Assembly: GCA_963745175.1 (NCBI GenBank)
Contig: CAVUWK010000014.1
Span: 1-64,000 of the forward strand
DNA from: Bog-473 sp963745175
GTDB taxonomy: Bacteria > Actinomycetota > Acidimicrobiia > Acidimicrobiales > RAAP-2
Direction of reading: 5' to 3'
Length of the DNA: 64,000 bases
In this document: one piece after another, positions 9,695-19,123 of the stretch
How positions within the stretch are numbered: the first letter of the stretch is position 1
How the letters are laid out: each line of letters opens with the position of its first letter
The notes under the pieces: generated by a model
What the model saw: the letters and a program-made list of their open reading frames with translations, nothing else
What the model was told of the DNA's origin: nothing
Databases searched by the model: none
Translations under genes and position numbers: made by a program

Positions 9695-10522
9695 ATGGCA
9701 CTGCCCACCCCCAAGGAGAACACGACCGCGATCGTGACCGGTGCCTCGTCCGGCATCGGCGCGGCGATCGCACGAGAACTGGCGCGGCGCGGCCATGGGC
9801 TGACCCTGGTGGCCCGCCGGGAGGACCGGTTGAAGGCGCTGGCCGAGGAGCTGGCCGAGGCGCACGCCATCCGCACCGAGGTGATCGCGGTCGATCTCAC
9901 GGACGCCGATTCGCGCGGCGCGCTCCCGGCCGTGCTGGCGGAGCGCGGCCTGACACCCGACATCCTGGTGAACAACGCCGGCTTCACGACGATGGGCGCG
10001 GTCTACCGGTCCGACCGCGCCGGCGAGCTGGCCATGGTGCGAACGAACGTGGAAGCGGTCGTCGACCTGTGCACGCTGTTCGTGCCGGGCATGGTCACGC
10101 GGCATCGCGGCGCGGTCCTCAACACCGCGTCGACCGCGGCCTTCCAGCCCCTGCCGGGGCAGGCCGGCTACGGCGCGTCGAAGACCTTCGTGCTCTCCTA
10201 CGGGCGCGCCATGGGTGCCGAGCTGCGCGGGACGGGCGTCAGCGTCACCACCTTGTGCCCCGGCCCGGTGGAGACCGGCTTCGCCGAGACGGCGGGGATG
10301 ACGGACCAGGAGGCAGGCGAGTCGCTGCCCAAGTTCCTGTGGGTCCCAGTCGACGACGTGGCCAAGGCGGCCGTCGAGGGCCTCGCCGCCGGCCGCCCCG
10401 TCGTGATCCCCGGGACGGCGAACCGCGCCGCCGCCGGACTGGCCCACCTGACGCCCAAGGCACTGCTGTTGCCGATGATGGCGCAGCGCCACCCCGCACT
10501 GAAGGGGGGGCCGACGGCCTAG
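9695..10522 (+). CDS. SDR family oxidoreductase
   Basis: A 275-residue short-chain dehydrogenase. It shows TGASSGIG near residue 16, NNAGF in the middle, Ser in NTASTAAF, and catalytic Tyr/Lys in YGASK. It resembles the DltE/YdfG-like group (LVARREDRLKALAEEL, then the TLCPGPVETGF stretch). The ATG at 9695 fits the domain start. An upstream GTG at 9674 would add seven residues and is less likely. No operon partner is apparent; the P450 starts 226 bases later. Substrate unknown. Confidence 0.88.
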   Translation: MALPTPKENTTAIVTGASSGIGAAIARELARRGHGLTLVARREDRLKALAEELAEAHAIRTEVIAVDLTDADSRGALPAVLAERGLTPDILVNNAGFTTMGAVYRSDRAGELAMVRTNVEAVVDLCTLFVPGMVTRHRGAVLNTASTAAFQPLPGQAGYGASKTFVLSYGRAMGAELRGTGVSVTTLCPGPVETGFAETAGMTDQEAGESLPKFLWVPVDDVAKAAVEGLAAGRPVVIPGTANRAAAGLAHLTPKALLLPMMAQRHPALKGGPTA

Positions 10523-10748
10523 CGCGCTTCGCTGGGCCGCGCCCCCGAGGCGCGTCGCCGCGACAGGGGGCGCGTGGCCGCCGCCAACGTCAGCGACGCT
10601 GACCGGCCACGCGCCTCACGCCGGAAACGTCGCTGCCGCGACCCCCTTGCGGTCGACCCGGCGGGCCCCGGGGCGCAGGGAAGGTCCACTAGCCTCGGCC
10701 CCACGTCGCCCCGACGGGCGACGGACCACGGACGACGGACGGACGCCC

Positions 10749-11960
10749 ATGCCACAACTGGTCTCGGAACTGACCCTGCCCTACCTCGACACGATCGGAT
10801 TGGAGCGCCGGGAGGCGATCGACGCCATCGAGGCGGCGCGCGCCGACCACTGGCTGGCCCGCACCGAACTCGGGTACTCGGTGACCCGCCTGCAGGACGT
10901 CACCGCGATCCTGCGGGACCAGCGCTTCCACTCGGCCCTCTCCATGATCGAGCAGTCGCCCGAGCTCCAGGGCTCGAGTGCACGCGAGCGCCGCGGCGAG
11001 TCCATCCTCACCATGGAAGGCGAGGGCCACGCGCGCCTCCGCCGCCTGGTGGCGCCGGCCTTCACGCCGGCCTCGGCCAACCGGCTCCGCCCCACCATGC
11101 GACGGGTGGTCGGTGAGCTGGTCGACCGCGTCGCGGCGACGGGCTCGTGCGAACTCGTGGCCGACGTCTGTGAGCCGTACCCGATCCCCATCATCTGCGA
11201 GCTGCTCGGCGCGCCGCCCGAGGACTGGAAGCTGTTCTCGGCCTGGGCGACCGACATCTTCCGCATCTTCAACAACAACCTGGCCGAGGACCTGCCCTTG
11301 ATCGAGCGCGCGGGCGTGGAGTTGACCGACTACGTCAGCGACATGATCGCCGCCCGCCGGGCCGACCCCCGCGACGACCTGTTGAGCGACCTGATCGCCA
11401 TCGAGGAGGAGGGCGACCGGCTCTCCACCGACGAGATGGCGATGCTGGCCCAGGCGGTGCTCATGGCGGGGACCGACACCACCCGCAACCAGCTGGCCTG
11501 CTCGGTGGCGCTCTTCAGCGAGCACCCCGACCAGTGGGCGTTGCTGGCCGAGCGGCCGGAACTGGCCGGCCGGGCCGTGGAGGAGTCGATGCGCTACCTG
11601 GGCGCCGTGCGGGGCACGGCCCGCTTCGCCGCCGAAGACGTGGTCTACCGCGACGTGCTCTTCCCGCAAGGGACCTTGGTGGCCACCTCGCTGGCCGGCG
11701 CCAACCGCGACCCGGAGGCCTTCGACGATCCCGACATCTTCGACATCACCCGGGAGCGCACCACGGCGCAGATGACCTTCGGAGCGGGCATCCACTTCTG
11801 CATGGGCGCCGCGCTGGCCCGGGCCGAGCTGCAGGAGGCACTCCCCTTGCTGGCGCAGCGCATGCCCGCATTGGTCCGCGACGGCGAGGTGGAGTGGAAG
11901 CCCTCGTCGTTCGGCATCTGGGGCCCGGCGCGGCTCCCGCTCCGCTTCGAGGTGGCGTAG
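10749..11960 (+). CDS. Cytochrome P450
   Basis: A 403-residue soluble bacterial cytochrome P450. The I-helix oxygen-activation motif MAGTDTTRNQ is present, the ExxR motif is in EESMRYLG, and the heme-binding loop FGAGIHFCMGAALARAEL places the thiolate Cys at residue 351. Length is standard. The C-terminal half has the usual HF-type loop before Cys, as in actinobacterial CYP105/CYP107-like hydroxylases, though I do not assign a family. It needs ferredoxin and reductase partners, none of which are nearby. A 24-bp operator-like palindrome lies 65 bases downstream of its stop. Confidence 0.93.
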   Translation: MPQLVSELTLPYLDTIGLERREAIDAIEAARADHWLARTELGYSVTRLQDVTAILRDQRFHSALSMIEQSPELQGSSARERRGESILTMEGEGHARLRRLVAPAFTPASANRLRPTMRRVVGELVDRVAATGSCELVADVCEPYPIPIICELLGAPPEDWKLFSAWATDIFRIFNNNLAEDLPLIERAGVELTDYVSDMIAARRADPRDDLLSDLIAIEEEGDRLSTDEMAMLAQAVLMAGTDTTRNQLACSVALFSEHPDQWALLAERPELAGRAVEESMRYLGAVRGTARFAAEDVVYRDVLFPQGTLVATSLAGANRDPEAFDDPDIFDITRERTTAQMTFGAGIHFCMGAALARAELQEALPLLAQRMPALVRDGEVEWKPSSFGIWGPARLPLRFEVA

Positions 11961-12024
11961 TCGCTCCGGCCCGGTGGGCGGTGGGGTCGTCCGCACAGCG
12001 AGCGGCGGTGGGACTTCATTTTCA

Positions 12025-12048
12025 ACTGTAAACGAGTTCGTTGACAGT
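12025..12048. promoter_or_regulatory. Operator-like 24-bp palindrome
   Basis: ACTGTAAACGA and TCGTTGACAGT flank GT, an 11-bp inverted repeat with one mismatch. This has the size and symmetry of TetR-type operators. It sits in the 174-base gap between the convergent P450 and transglutaminase genes, where no promoter is expected, and no regulator gene is adjacent. It contains TTGACA, which could also serve as a -35 box. Confidence 0.4.
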
Positions 12049-12134
12049 CCCCAGAGAGAAGTCCTGCCTCCACCGACCGACATGAGCGACCCGGGCGTCT
12101 CTCAGCTCCCCGCTCCCCGCTCTCCGCTCCGCGA

Positions 12135-14186
12135 TCAGCCCGGGCCCCGGACTCCGGAGCCCGACCCGGCACCCACCCGCTGCCGCTTGGCCTCCCCGGA
12201 CATGGCGCGCTGCACCTCCGGGGGCGGATCGTGGCCCCCGTAGGCACTCGCCTCCACGGACGAGGCCAAGCGGCTGAAGTTCGACGAGGCGTCACACCCC
12301 GGGAGTTCGTCCAGCGCGGCGGCGTAGTGAGCCAGCGTCTCCGAGGGCCGGCGTGGCCGGCCGGCGCGGCGGCCGGCGCGCTCGATGCTCCGCGCTACCC
12401 CCTCCGCCCACGTCGCCGGCCGCGAGCGACGCCAGCGCACCGTGACGACGACCAGGCCGGCGGCCACGAGGACCAGGACGACCGGCACCGGGGGGATGCG
12501 GCCCAGGGCAGTGCCGACGTCCCGCAGCGCGGTCGCGCCGGGGCTGGGAGCGCTGGGCGGCACTGCCGCCGTCGGATCGAAGTCCTGCCACCCGTAGCCC
12601 GGGAACCACACCTGGACCCAGGCGTGGGCGTCGTCGGCGTGGACCTGGTAGAGGTCGGTGATCGGGTTGAAGCCGCCGGGCACGTACCCGACCGCCTCGC
12701 GAGCGGGGATGCCGAGGGAGCGCAGCATCACGGCCAGCGAGGTCGAGATCTGCTCGCAGAAGCCGACCCGGTTGCCGAACAGGAACTCGTCGACGGTGTC
12801 GGCGCCGGCCGGCAGCGGCGGGATGTTCGTCGAGTAGTGGGTGTGCGCCCCGATCCAATGGATGAGGGACTGCACCTTGTCATAGGTCGTGGTGTCGCCG
12901 GCTGTGACGGACCGGGCCAGGGCGAGGACTCTGGGGTAGGGGTGCGGCAGTTGCTCCTCCTGCCGCAGTGTGACGGGAGCCAGCGCGAACGGGTTGTCGT
13001 CCGCCCGCAGCTCGGCCGGGGTGGCCGTGCTCACTTGCGAATCGACCGTGTAGATCGACCCGCTGCCCATGCCGATGGGCGACACGACCGTCCCGTCGTC
13101 CGTGACGTAGACCTTGACCGTGGGGAACCACAGCTCGTGCGCGCTTTCGGCGTGGAACACGAGGTCGGCGGTTGCGCTGGTGACGTAGAAGGTCTGCAGG
13201 TCGCTCTGCCCGAACGGAACCTCCCCGACAGTGGCCGGCAAAATGAACGGCGACGTCTCGCGCAATGGCCGCCGCTCCACCTGTGGTGATTCCGTCCAGC
13301 TCTCCCCCTGCCAGGTGTCGAAGGTCTCCCCCACCCAGTACGAGGGACGCTGGGCCCGGACCTGCATCACCAGGGCGTTGCCCAGGTTCCCGCGCAGGGC
13401 CGTGTTGAGGCTGCCGGCAAAGCCGAGATACCCACCGACGCGGATCCGGCTGCTCGGGCTGCCCGCCCGCGACAGCTGTGCCGCGACACCCGAATCGCCG
13501 GCGAGCCCTCCCGGGACGCCGACCGAGCCGCCGGCGCCGGCCCGCGAGATGAAGGAGACCCGAGACGAGACGACCGGTGCGGGAAGGACCAGGAAGACGG
13601 CCGCAGCGAGTGTCGACGTCGCAGCGACCGCCAGCACCAGACCCGACGTCGAGATGCGTCCCCCGCCACTGGCCGAGATCCACATCTCGGAGAGGCCCCA
13701 GAGGCTGAAGCAGGCCCAGGCGACGACGTAGAGGCCGAAGCGGAGGTCGATCGCCTGGGCGCCGCCCACCGCCATGAGTCCCGCCGACGCCCCGAGCGAG
13801 AAGAACAGGTCACGGCGCGAGGGCACGTGGAACGAGTGGACGACGAGGACCACCACGAGGAGGACCGTGAGCGGGTTCACGACGGACGAGAAGTCCGCGA
13901 GGGGTGCGCTCACCGCATGGAAGAACCAGGCGCATGCGCCGATGGCCCCGACGGCCACCATGACTTTCACCCAGGCCGGGGGGCGGACGCGGGTGGCATG
14001 GGAGAAGGCCGTGCCGGCCGACACGAGCACCATGGCGCCGAACGCCGCCGCCCAGGTGATCTCGCCCAGGGAGGCGCAGGCGGCGATGGCCACCAGCACC
14101 GCACCGAGACAGGCCAAGCGCAGCCGGATGGAGTTCTCGGGCGCGCCGGGCTGGTTTGCCCGGCGGACCGCCTCGATCACGCTCAC
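12135..14186 (-). CDS. TgpA-like membrane transglutaminase
   Basis: A 683-residue protein with about six N-terminal membrane segments, a DUF3488-type extracytoplasmic region and a transglutaminase-like domain around residues 380-560, then a last membrane segment and a cytoplasmic tail. The putative catalytic Cys is in GFCEQIST, His in DDAHAWVQVWF and Asp in DFDPT. The gene starts with a GTG that overlaps the stop of the DUF58 gene (GTGA). It is the third gene of a MoxR-DUF58-transglutaminase set, a widespread arrangement of unknown exact role linked to cell-envelope maintenance. Confidence 0.9.
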   Translation of the reverse strand: MSVIEAVRRANQPGAPENSIRLRLACLGAVLVAIAACASLGEITWAAAFGAMVLVSAGTAFSHATRVRPPAWVKVMVAVGAIGACAWFFHAVSAPLADFSSVVNPLTVLLVVVLVVHSFHVPSRRDLFFSLGASAGLMAVGGAQAIDLRFGLYVVAWACFSLWGLSEMWISASGGGRISTSGLVLAVAATSTLAAAVFLVLPAPVVSSRVSFISRAGAGGSVGVPGGLAGDSGVAAQLSRAGSPSSRIRVGGYLGFAGSLNTALRGNLGNALVMQVRAQRPSYWVGETFDTWQGESWTESPQVERRPLRETSPFILPATVGEVPFGQSDLQTFYVTSATADLVFHAESAHELWFPTVKVYVTDDGTVVSPIGMGSGSIYTVDSQVSTATPAELRADDNPFALAPVTLRQEEQLPHPYPRVLALARSVTAGDTTTYDKVQSLIHWIGAHTHYSTNIPPLPAGADTVDEFLFGNRVGFCEQISTSLAVMLRSLGIPAREAVGYVPGGFNPITDLYQVHADDAHAWVQVWFPGYGWQDFDPTAAVPPSAPSPGATALRDVGTALGRIPPVPVVLVLVAAGLVVVTVRWRRSRPATWAEGVARSIERAGRRAGRPRRPSETLAHYAAALDELPGCDASSNFSRLASSVEASAYGGHDPPPEVQRAMSGEAKRQRVGAGSGSGVRGPG

Positions 14187-15121
14187 GGCGCCGCCCCATG
14201 GCCCGCGACCCTCACGACACCGGCACCGGCACCGGCACCGGGTCCGGCGACGGCGCGGGCGAGACGGCGGCCCGCGGCGCGCCGGTCGGCCACCGGTCCG
14301 AGGACGGGGCCCGACGCCTCCCTCGTTCCGAGGAGGACCGGTGTCCCTCCTTCGAGCAGGCTCACGACGGAACCCAGCGCGCCCTCGGCCACACGCTCGG
14401 CCGCATCGGGGTCCGCCGGCAGCTCCACTGTGATCGTCACCGGTTCGGCCGCCGGCCGCTCCAGTTCCCGCACCATCAACTTCCCGGCGTGGGCCGTCGA
14501 TCGCCAATGGACCAGGCGCCGGCTGTCGCCCGGTGCGTACGGGCGGGCGCCCCGGGGCAGACCCTCGTCAGAGCGCGGCCGATCGAGCAGCTCGCCCGCC
14601 CCCTCGTCGGGGCGCAGGAGCGGGGGCTGCGCCGGGCCACAACGGGGCGAGACATGGAGCGCCGACGCCAGCGGGAGCTGCACCCGCTTCGTCCACCACT
14701 GCAGCGCGAACGGCGCCGCCGAGGCGATGTCGAGCGTCACCGACGCGTGGACACCCCGCCGGATAGGAAGCAGGGTGAGGACCCCTTCGACGGCGCCCCC
14801 CCGTCCGACGGGCCCGACGAACACCTCGGGGCCCGGCGGTTCGACCGGGCGGACCCGCACCCTGGTCCGGGACTCCACGTGGACTTCGACCGGCAGGCCC
14901 GCAACGGCGTCGGCCGGCGCGCTGCGCACACGGATCCCGGCGCGCGCCACCACCACGAGCGGCCCGCCGATCCCGATGAGGAGGGCACCGAAGACGAGCT
15001 CGCCGAGGACCTGGACCCATCCGGAGCCGGCATTGTGGGCGACCAGCCACCACAGGCCGATGATGAAGACGGCGGCGGCCATCGGCGCCCAGGGGCGGGC
15101 CGGTCGCGCCCAGCGGCTCAC
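14183..15121 (-). CDS. DUF58 domain membrane-associated protein
   Basis: A 312-residue protein with two hydrophobic segments at the N-terminus (APMAAAVFIIGLWWLVAH and the following GALLIGIGGPLVVVA) and the DUF58 hallmark GARPYAPGDSRRLVHWRSTAH in its middle, a conserved YxxGDxxRxIxW-type motif. DUF58 proteins have a von Willebrand-like fold and are paired with MoxR ATPases. It starts with a GTG overlapping the moxR stop and ends in a GTGA overlap with the transglutaminase gene. Confidence 0.9.
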   Translation of the reverse strand: MSRWARPARPWAPMAAAVFIIGLWWLVAHNAGSGWVQVLGELVFGALLIGIGGPLVVVARAGIRVRSAPADAVAGLPVEVHVESRTRVRVRPVEPPGPEVFVGPVGRGGAVEGVLTLLPIRRGVHASVTLDIASAAPFALQWWTKRVQLPLASALHVSPRCGPAQPPLLRPDEGAGELLDRPRSDEGLPRGARPYAPGDSRRLVHWRSTAHAGKLMVRELERPAAEPVTITVELPADPDAAERVAEGALGSVVSLLEGGTPVLLGTREASGPVLGPVADRRAAGRRLARAVAGPGAGAGAGVVRVAGHGAAP

Positions 15122-16083
15122 GGTCTCGGCGCTGGCGTCGTTTCGAGGAGTTCCCGGACCACGGCGGCCGACTGGTCGGCGCCGCCGTCGGCCTCGACCG
15201 TGAGGATGCGATGGGACAGACAGCCGACCGCGACCGCCTTCACGTCGTCGGGCACCACGTAGCCCCTGGCGTTGAGGACGGCGTGTGCCTGCGCGGTCCG
15301 GATCAACCAGATGGCGGCGCGCGGGCTGGCTCCGAGGTGCACGCCCGGCGCGGTCCGGCTCGCCCGGCAGAGCTCCACCGCGTAGGTGGCGACCGACTGC
15401 TGCACCGGCACCGACTCGGTGGCCTGCTGGGCGCGCCGCCATTCCTCGGGTGTGCAGATCGGACGGAGCTCGGCCAGGGCGTAGGTGCCGCCCCCGTGGA
15501 GCGCCAGCCGCACCTCCTGCGCCGCGTCGGGGTACCCGATCGGTGTGGCCACGGCGAAACGATCGAGCTGGCTCTCGACCAGCGGGAAGGTGCCGCGCTG
15601 CGAGTGCGGGTTCTGCGTGGCGATCACCAGGTGGGGCTGCGGGAGGGGCCAGGACTGGCCGTCGACGCTGACCTGGCGCTCCTCCATCGTCTCGAGGAGC
15701 GCGGACTGGGTTCGGGGCGGCGTGCGGTTCAACTCGTCCACCAGCACGACGTGCGCGAAGACCGGGCCGGGCCGGAAGTCCCAGCTGCCGGTGTCGGGCA
15801 TGAAGACCGAGACCCCCGTGATGTCGGACGGGAGGAGGTCCGGATGGCCCTGGACCCGCGACAGGTCAGCGCCGAGGGAGGTGGCGAGCGTGCGTGCGAG
15901 CACCGTCTTGCCGACGCCGGGCACGTCCTCAATCAGGAGATGGCCACCGGAGAGGGCGGCCACGGCGGCGGCCACCAGCGCGTTTTGGCTGCCGAGCAGC
16001 ACCTGTTCCAGGTTGTGCACCAGCGCCTGACCGAGGGCAACGGCGCCGTCGAGGTCCCGCACGCGCTCGTCGAGCACACTCAT
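15118..16083 (-). CDS. MoxR family AAA+ ATPase
   Basis: A 321-residue MoxR-type AAA+ ATPase. Walker A is in VPGVGKTVLA, Walker B/DEXX in VLVDELNRTPP, and the sensor region in VIATQNPHSQRGTF. GTFPLVESQLDRF is the usual MoxR arginine-finger stretch. MoxR proteins act as chaperone-like ATPases on metal-binding or envelope proteins. It heads the three-gene coupled operon with the DUF58 and transglutaminase genes. The ATG at 16083 is preceded by a plausible ribosome site (GGCGGTGACTCC). Confidence 0.93.
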   Translation of the reverse strand: MSVLDERVRDLDGAVALGQALVHNLEQVLLGSQNALVAAAVAALSGGHLLIEDVPGVGKTVLARTLATSLGADLSRVQGHPDLLPSDITGVSVFMPDTGSWDFRPGPVFAHVVLVDELNRTPPRTQSALLETMEERQVSVDGQSWPLPQPHLVIATQNPHSQRGTFPLVESQLDRFAVATPIGYPDAAQEVRLALHGGGTYALAELRPICTPEEWRRAQQATESVPVQQSVATYAVELCRASRTAPGVHLGASPRAAIWLIRTAQAHAVLNARGYVVPDDVKAVAVGCLSHRILTVEADGGADQSAAVVRELLETTPAPRP

Positions 16084-16174
16084 GGAGTCACCGCCTTGAC
16101 GTGGGCCACGGGGACCCACACTACGGCTGCAGGCTTCCCTGCCGGCCCTCGGCCCCGGGCTCAGCCCGCCGCGG

Positions 16175-16741
16175 TCAGGATCGACGCCCCAGGAAGGCCG
16201 CCAGCTCGTCGGCCGGGCTGGCGCCCGCCGCGGCCGCCACCGCGGCCCCGAACGGCGCCGTGCCGTCGGGTCCACGCAGCGCGTCGGACAGAAAAGCCTG
16301 GGCAATGCCGAGCAGCGAGGCTGCCAGCTCGGGGTCGAGATCGGTCGACTGCCCCGTGGCCTTGGCCAGGTCCCATCCATGGGTGAAGGTGTCAATTGTG
16401 GCGATGTTGACGAAGACCCCACCGGGGAGGTCGCCAAATGGGAGCGTCATCGTCTTGTCCATGGCGCCGTCGGCCTCGAACGCCTTCACGGCGCGCGCCG
16501 CGCCCTTGTTGAACTCCGTCACGAAGTCCCCTTCGCAGAAGTCCCGTGCATCTCCCCCGGCCGGGGCCGCGCCGGTCTCGGCCGTCACCGCGAAGGAGAT
16601 GGCGCCGCCGACGATGTGGTTGATCAGCTGGCGCACCTGCCAGGACGCGCACGGGGTCGCCCCGTCCAGCTGTTGGGCATCGACCTCGGCCAGCACCCCG
16701 GCGGTCGATGCGAACGCCTGCGCCAACATGTCTGCGCCCAC
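16175..16741 (-). CDS. TIGR03086-type DinB/maleylpyruvate-isomerase-like protein
   Basis: A 188-residue member of the actinobacterial DinB-like four-helix family (TIGR03086, related to mycothiol-dependent maleylpyruvate isomerase). Diagnostic are PCASWQVRQLINHIVGG at residues 31-47, with the first metal-binding His, and IDTFTHGWDLAKATG with a further His. These proteins bind a divalent metal and probably act with mycothiol, but the substrate is unknown. The GTG at 16741 is used; an in-frame ATG four codons later is also possible. Confidence 0.85.
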   Translation of the reverse strand: MGADMLAQAFASTAGVLAEVDAQQLDGATPCASWQVRQLINHIVGGAISFAVTAETGAAPAGGDARDFCEGDFVTEFNKGAARAVKAFEADGAMDKTMTLPFGDLPGGVFVNIATIDTFTHGWDLAKATGQSTDLDPELAASLLGIAQAFLSDALRGPDGTAPFGAAVAAAAGASPADELAAFLGRRS

Positions 16742-16774
16742 CGGTCCCGTCCTCTCCTCGTCCCGGCGAGAAGG

Positions 16775-17197
16775 TTACGGCAGGGCGGCGGAAGCCTCGC
16801 CCACCAGCTTGTCCTCGCCATCGCCGTTGGACAACGTCACGACCATGTCCACCAGTTTCTTGCCGTCCTCCTCGCGCTTGGCCGTGACGACGATCTTGGA
16901 GGACAGGACCTCGTCGGGCCACGTCTGGCGCGTGAAGCGGACCTGGTACCGCGTGACGTTGCCGATGCCCACGAAATCGGTCAGCGCCGTGCCCAGCAGG
17001 CCCATGGAGAACATGCCGTGCCCGAACACGCTCGGCTGCCCGGCCTTCTGGGCCGCCACCTCGTCGTGGTGCATCGGGTTGAAGTCCCCCGACGCGCCCG
17101 CGTACTTCACCAGGTCGGTCCGGGTCAGCGTGTGCGTGATCACCGGCGCCTCGTCGCCCACCTGCACGTCTTCGTAGGACAGCTTCGTCTCACCCAT
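16775..17197 (-). CDS. MaoC-type dehydratase
   Basis: A 140-residue hot-dog-fold MaoC-like hydratase. The catalytic hydratase-2 pattern is visible as YAGASGDFNPMHHDE, followed by FGHGMFSMGLLG. Enzymes of this kind hydrate 2-enoyl-CoA thioesters. It lies 23 bases downstream of a FAS1-type partner gene on the same strand. The two probably form a heterodimeric dehydratase like mycobacterial HadAB, with this subunit as the catalytic B-type chain. Ribosome site GGGAGGC precedes the ATG. Confidence 0.88.
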   Translation of the reverse strand: MGETKLSYEDVQVGDEAPVITHTLTRTDLVKYAGASGDFNPMHHDEVAAQKAGQPSVFGHGMFSMGLLGTALTDFVGIGNVTRYQVRFTRQTWPDEVLSSKIVVTAKREEDGKKLVDMVVTLSNGDGEDKLVGEASAALP

Positions 17198-17220
17198 CGT
17201 TCTGCCTCCCGTCGATTGCG

Positions 17221-17736
17221 CTACGCCCGGTGGATCAGGTTGAAGCGAGCCGTCACCACCGGCTCGCCCGACTTCTCGTCGGTCCAGCTGGTCTCCGAGC
17301 AGATGAAGGTCATCGTCCGGCCCTTGGACTCCTTCTGGTACGCGTCGGTGATCTTGCCCTCGCTCACCAGCACGTCGCCCACCTGGACGGGCCGGTGGTA
17401 CAGGAACTCCTGCTCGCCGTGGAGGATCGTGCCGCCCTTGGCCATCAGCGGACCCATGGCGGTCATCAGCGGGCTGCCCCTCGGCGCGTCCTTGGGCTGG
17501 ATCTCGTCGAACTTGCCCGAGAACTCCATGGCGAAGGGCCACGTGAGGGGCGCCGGAATGTTGTCGAAGCCGGCCTGCCGGGCCGCCTCGGGGTTGTGGT
17601 AGATCGGGCTCGAGCTGAACAGGGCGTCGGCGAAGTGCTGCACCGTCCCCCGCTCGACGACCACCTTGGACTTGCCGGTCGGCTGCCCGATGATCCCCTT
17701 GAGCACGTCTTCCTGCGATGCGGCACCGTCTGCCAC
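17221..17736 (-). CDS. FAS1-like / MaoC N-terminal dehydratase subunit
   Basis: A 171-residue protein of the MaoC N-terminal (FAS1-like dehydratase) type, structurally a hot-dog fold with a degenerate active site. Recognisable stretches are GKSKVVVERGTVQHFADALF, PAPLTWPFAMEF and LHGEQEFLYHRPVQVGDVL. It starts at GTG 17736 behind a strong GACAGGAGGCAG ribosome site; longer in-frame readings upstream lack coding character. It pairs with the adjacent MaoC gene downstream, as HadA/HadC pair with HadB. The physiological substrate is not evident. Confidence 0.85.
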   Translation of the reverse strand: MADGAASQEDVLKGIIGQPTGKSKVVVERGTVQHFADALFSSSPIYHNPEAARQAGFDNIPAPLTWPFAMEFSGKFDEIQPKDAPRGSPLMTAMGPLMAKGGTILHGEQEFLYHRPVQVGDVLVSEGKITDAYQKESKGRTMTFICSETSWTDEKSGEPVVTARFNLIHRA

Positions 17737-17900
17737 GTCTGCCTCCTGTCCCCCTCCGCCGTCGATACCCCCACCATGTCGCATGGCGGGCACCGGCCCC
17801 GGGGCCGGTGCAGCGCCCAAGGTAGCGGGGTCGCCTCGGCGGCGCCCAATCCGCGCCCGGAGGGGCGGCCGGGCCCGTCGGCTCGGTACCATCGGCCGTC

Positions 17901-18524
17901 GTGACCCCGCCCGAGACGCCACCCGACTTCTTCGAGGTGGTGCACACCCAGCGCGCGGCCCGGTCGTTCCTCCCCGACGACGTGGACGATGCCACCGTGA
18001 CCCGGATCCTCACCGCGGCGACCCACGCGCCAAGTGCCGAGAACAGCCAGCCCTTCGTCTTCGTCGTCGTGCGCGACGCGACGCTGCGTGCGGCCATCGG
18101 CGCGCTGACGGCACGGTTGTGGGAGGGCGGCGCCAAGGCCTTCGAGGAGCAACGCCTCTCCCCCGCGTTCCTGCGCGACGTCCACCACGGTGCGACGGGC
18201 GGCATCGCCGCCGCACCAGTGCTCGTCGTGGTGTGCGGCGACACCCGGCTGACCCACGCGAAGGCGATGGACGCATCGATCTTCCCCGCCGTGCAGAACC
18301 TGTTGCTGGCCGCCCACGCCGTCGGACTCGGATCGACACTGACGACGTTGCCCGTCCTCGGAGGCGACGAGCTCGCCGGACTCCTGGGCCTGCCGCCGGA
18401 AGTGGTGCCCGTGGCCGTCGTCCCGCTCGGCCACCTGCCGGCGCCCCTGGGCCCGCCGCGCCGCCGGCCCCTCCCCGAGATCGCCCACCTGAACCGCTAC
18501 GGGACCCCGTTCCCCGGCACCTGA
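17901..18524 (+). CDS. Nitroreductase family protein
   Basis: A 207-residue FMN-binding nitroreductase-fold protein. Family features are the N-terminal TQRAARSFLPDDVDDATV, the APSAENSQPFVFVVV segment contacting FMN, and late AVQNLLLAAHAVGLGST. Such proteins reduce nitroaromatics, enones or flavins using NAD(P)H, and the natural substrate is unknown. GTG start. It is divergent from the MaoC pair across a 164-base gap that should hold both promoters. Confidence 0.9.
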   Translation: MTPPETPPDFFEVVHTQRAARSFLPDDVDDATVTRILTAATHAPSAENSQPFVFVVVRDATLRAAIGALTARLWEGGAKAFEEQRLSPAFLRDVHHGATGGIAAAPVLVVVCGDTRLTHAKAMDASIFPAVQNLLLAAHAVGLGSTLTTLPVLGGDELAGLLGLPPEVVPVAVVPLGHLPAPLGPPRRRPLPEIAHLNRYGTPFPGT

Positions 18525-18568
18525 ATCGCACCTGACAGCGGCGTCAGGTCTGCGGATAGGGTGAGCCG

Positions 18569-19123
18569 GTGCAGGAGCACCGCTACTACGTCGACATCGA
18601 GGCCAGCGTGGACGAGCTCTGGCAGCTCTTCTGGGCCCGCATCCCCCACACCGAGACGGGGGACGTGACCATCGACATCCTCCATCCGGGCGACGCCATC
18701 GGCGAGGGACTGGTGCGGCACTGCACCTTCCGCGTGCCCCGCTACCTCCTGACCGGCGGCAAGGGCCAGTCCTGGGAGTGGCTGACCGAGGTCACGCCCA
18801 ACGTCTCGTGGAAGTACAACGCCGTCGGGCGCCCCCTATTCTCCGAGGCCGAGGGACGAACGCGGTTGGAGGACATCGGCAACGGGGTGACCCGGGTCCA
18901 TTTCTCCGAGACGTACCACGCGTTCAACCCGTTCCTCCGGGCGCTCCTCGAGAAGCGCGTGCACGCCTTCATCTCCAAGGACAACGACCGGTTGATCAAG
19001 GAGTCGCTCACCATGGGCGTGGGGTACCTGCGCAAGGCCAAGGCCAAGGCGGCGGGCAAGGCGCAGGCCCAGGCGACCGGGCAAGAAGCAGCGCCGGCCC
19101 CCGGCGTGTCCGACCCGGCGTGA
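18569..19123 (+). CDS. SRPBCC (START-like) family protein
   Basis: A 184-residue protein beginning YYVDIEASVDELWQLFWAR, the typical first strand and helix of the SRPBCC/START-like ligand-binding fold. It then has EGLVRHCTFRVPRYLL and a long C-terminal helix. The last 30 residues are a low-complexity Lys/Ala/Gln tail (KAKAKAAGKAQAQ). No catalytic assignment is possible; the fold binds hydrophobic ligands. The stop overlaps the GTG of the amidohydrolase gene, so the two are translationally coupled. GTG start at 18569. Confidence 0.75.
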   Translation: MQEHRYYVDIEASVDELWQLFWARIPHTETGDVTIDILHPGDAIGEGLVRHCTFRVPRYLLTGGKGQSWEWLTEVTPNVSWKYNAVGRPLFSEAEGRTRLEDIGNGVTRVHFSETYHAFNPFLRALLEKRVHAFISKDNDRLIKESLTMGVGYLRKAKAKAAGKAQAQATGQEAAPAPGVSDPA

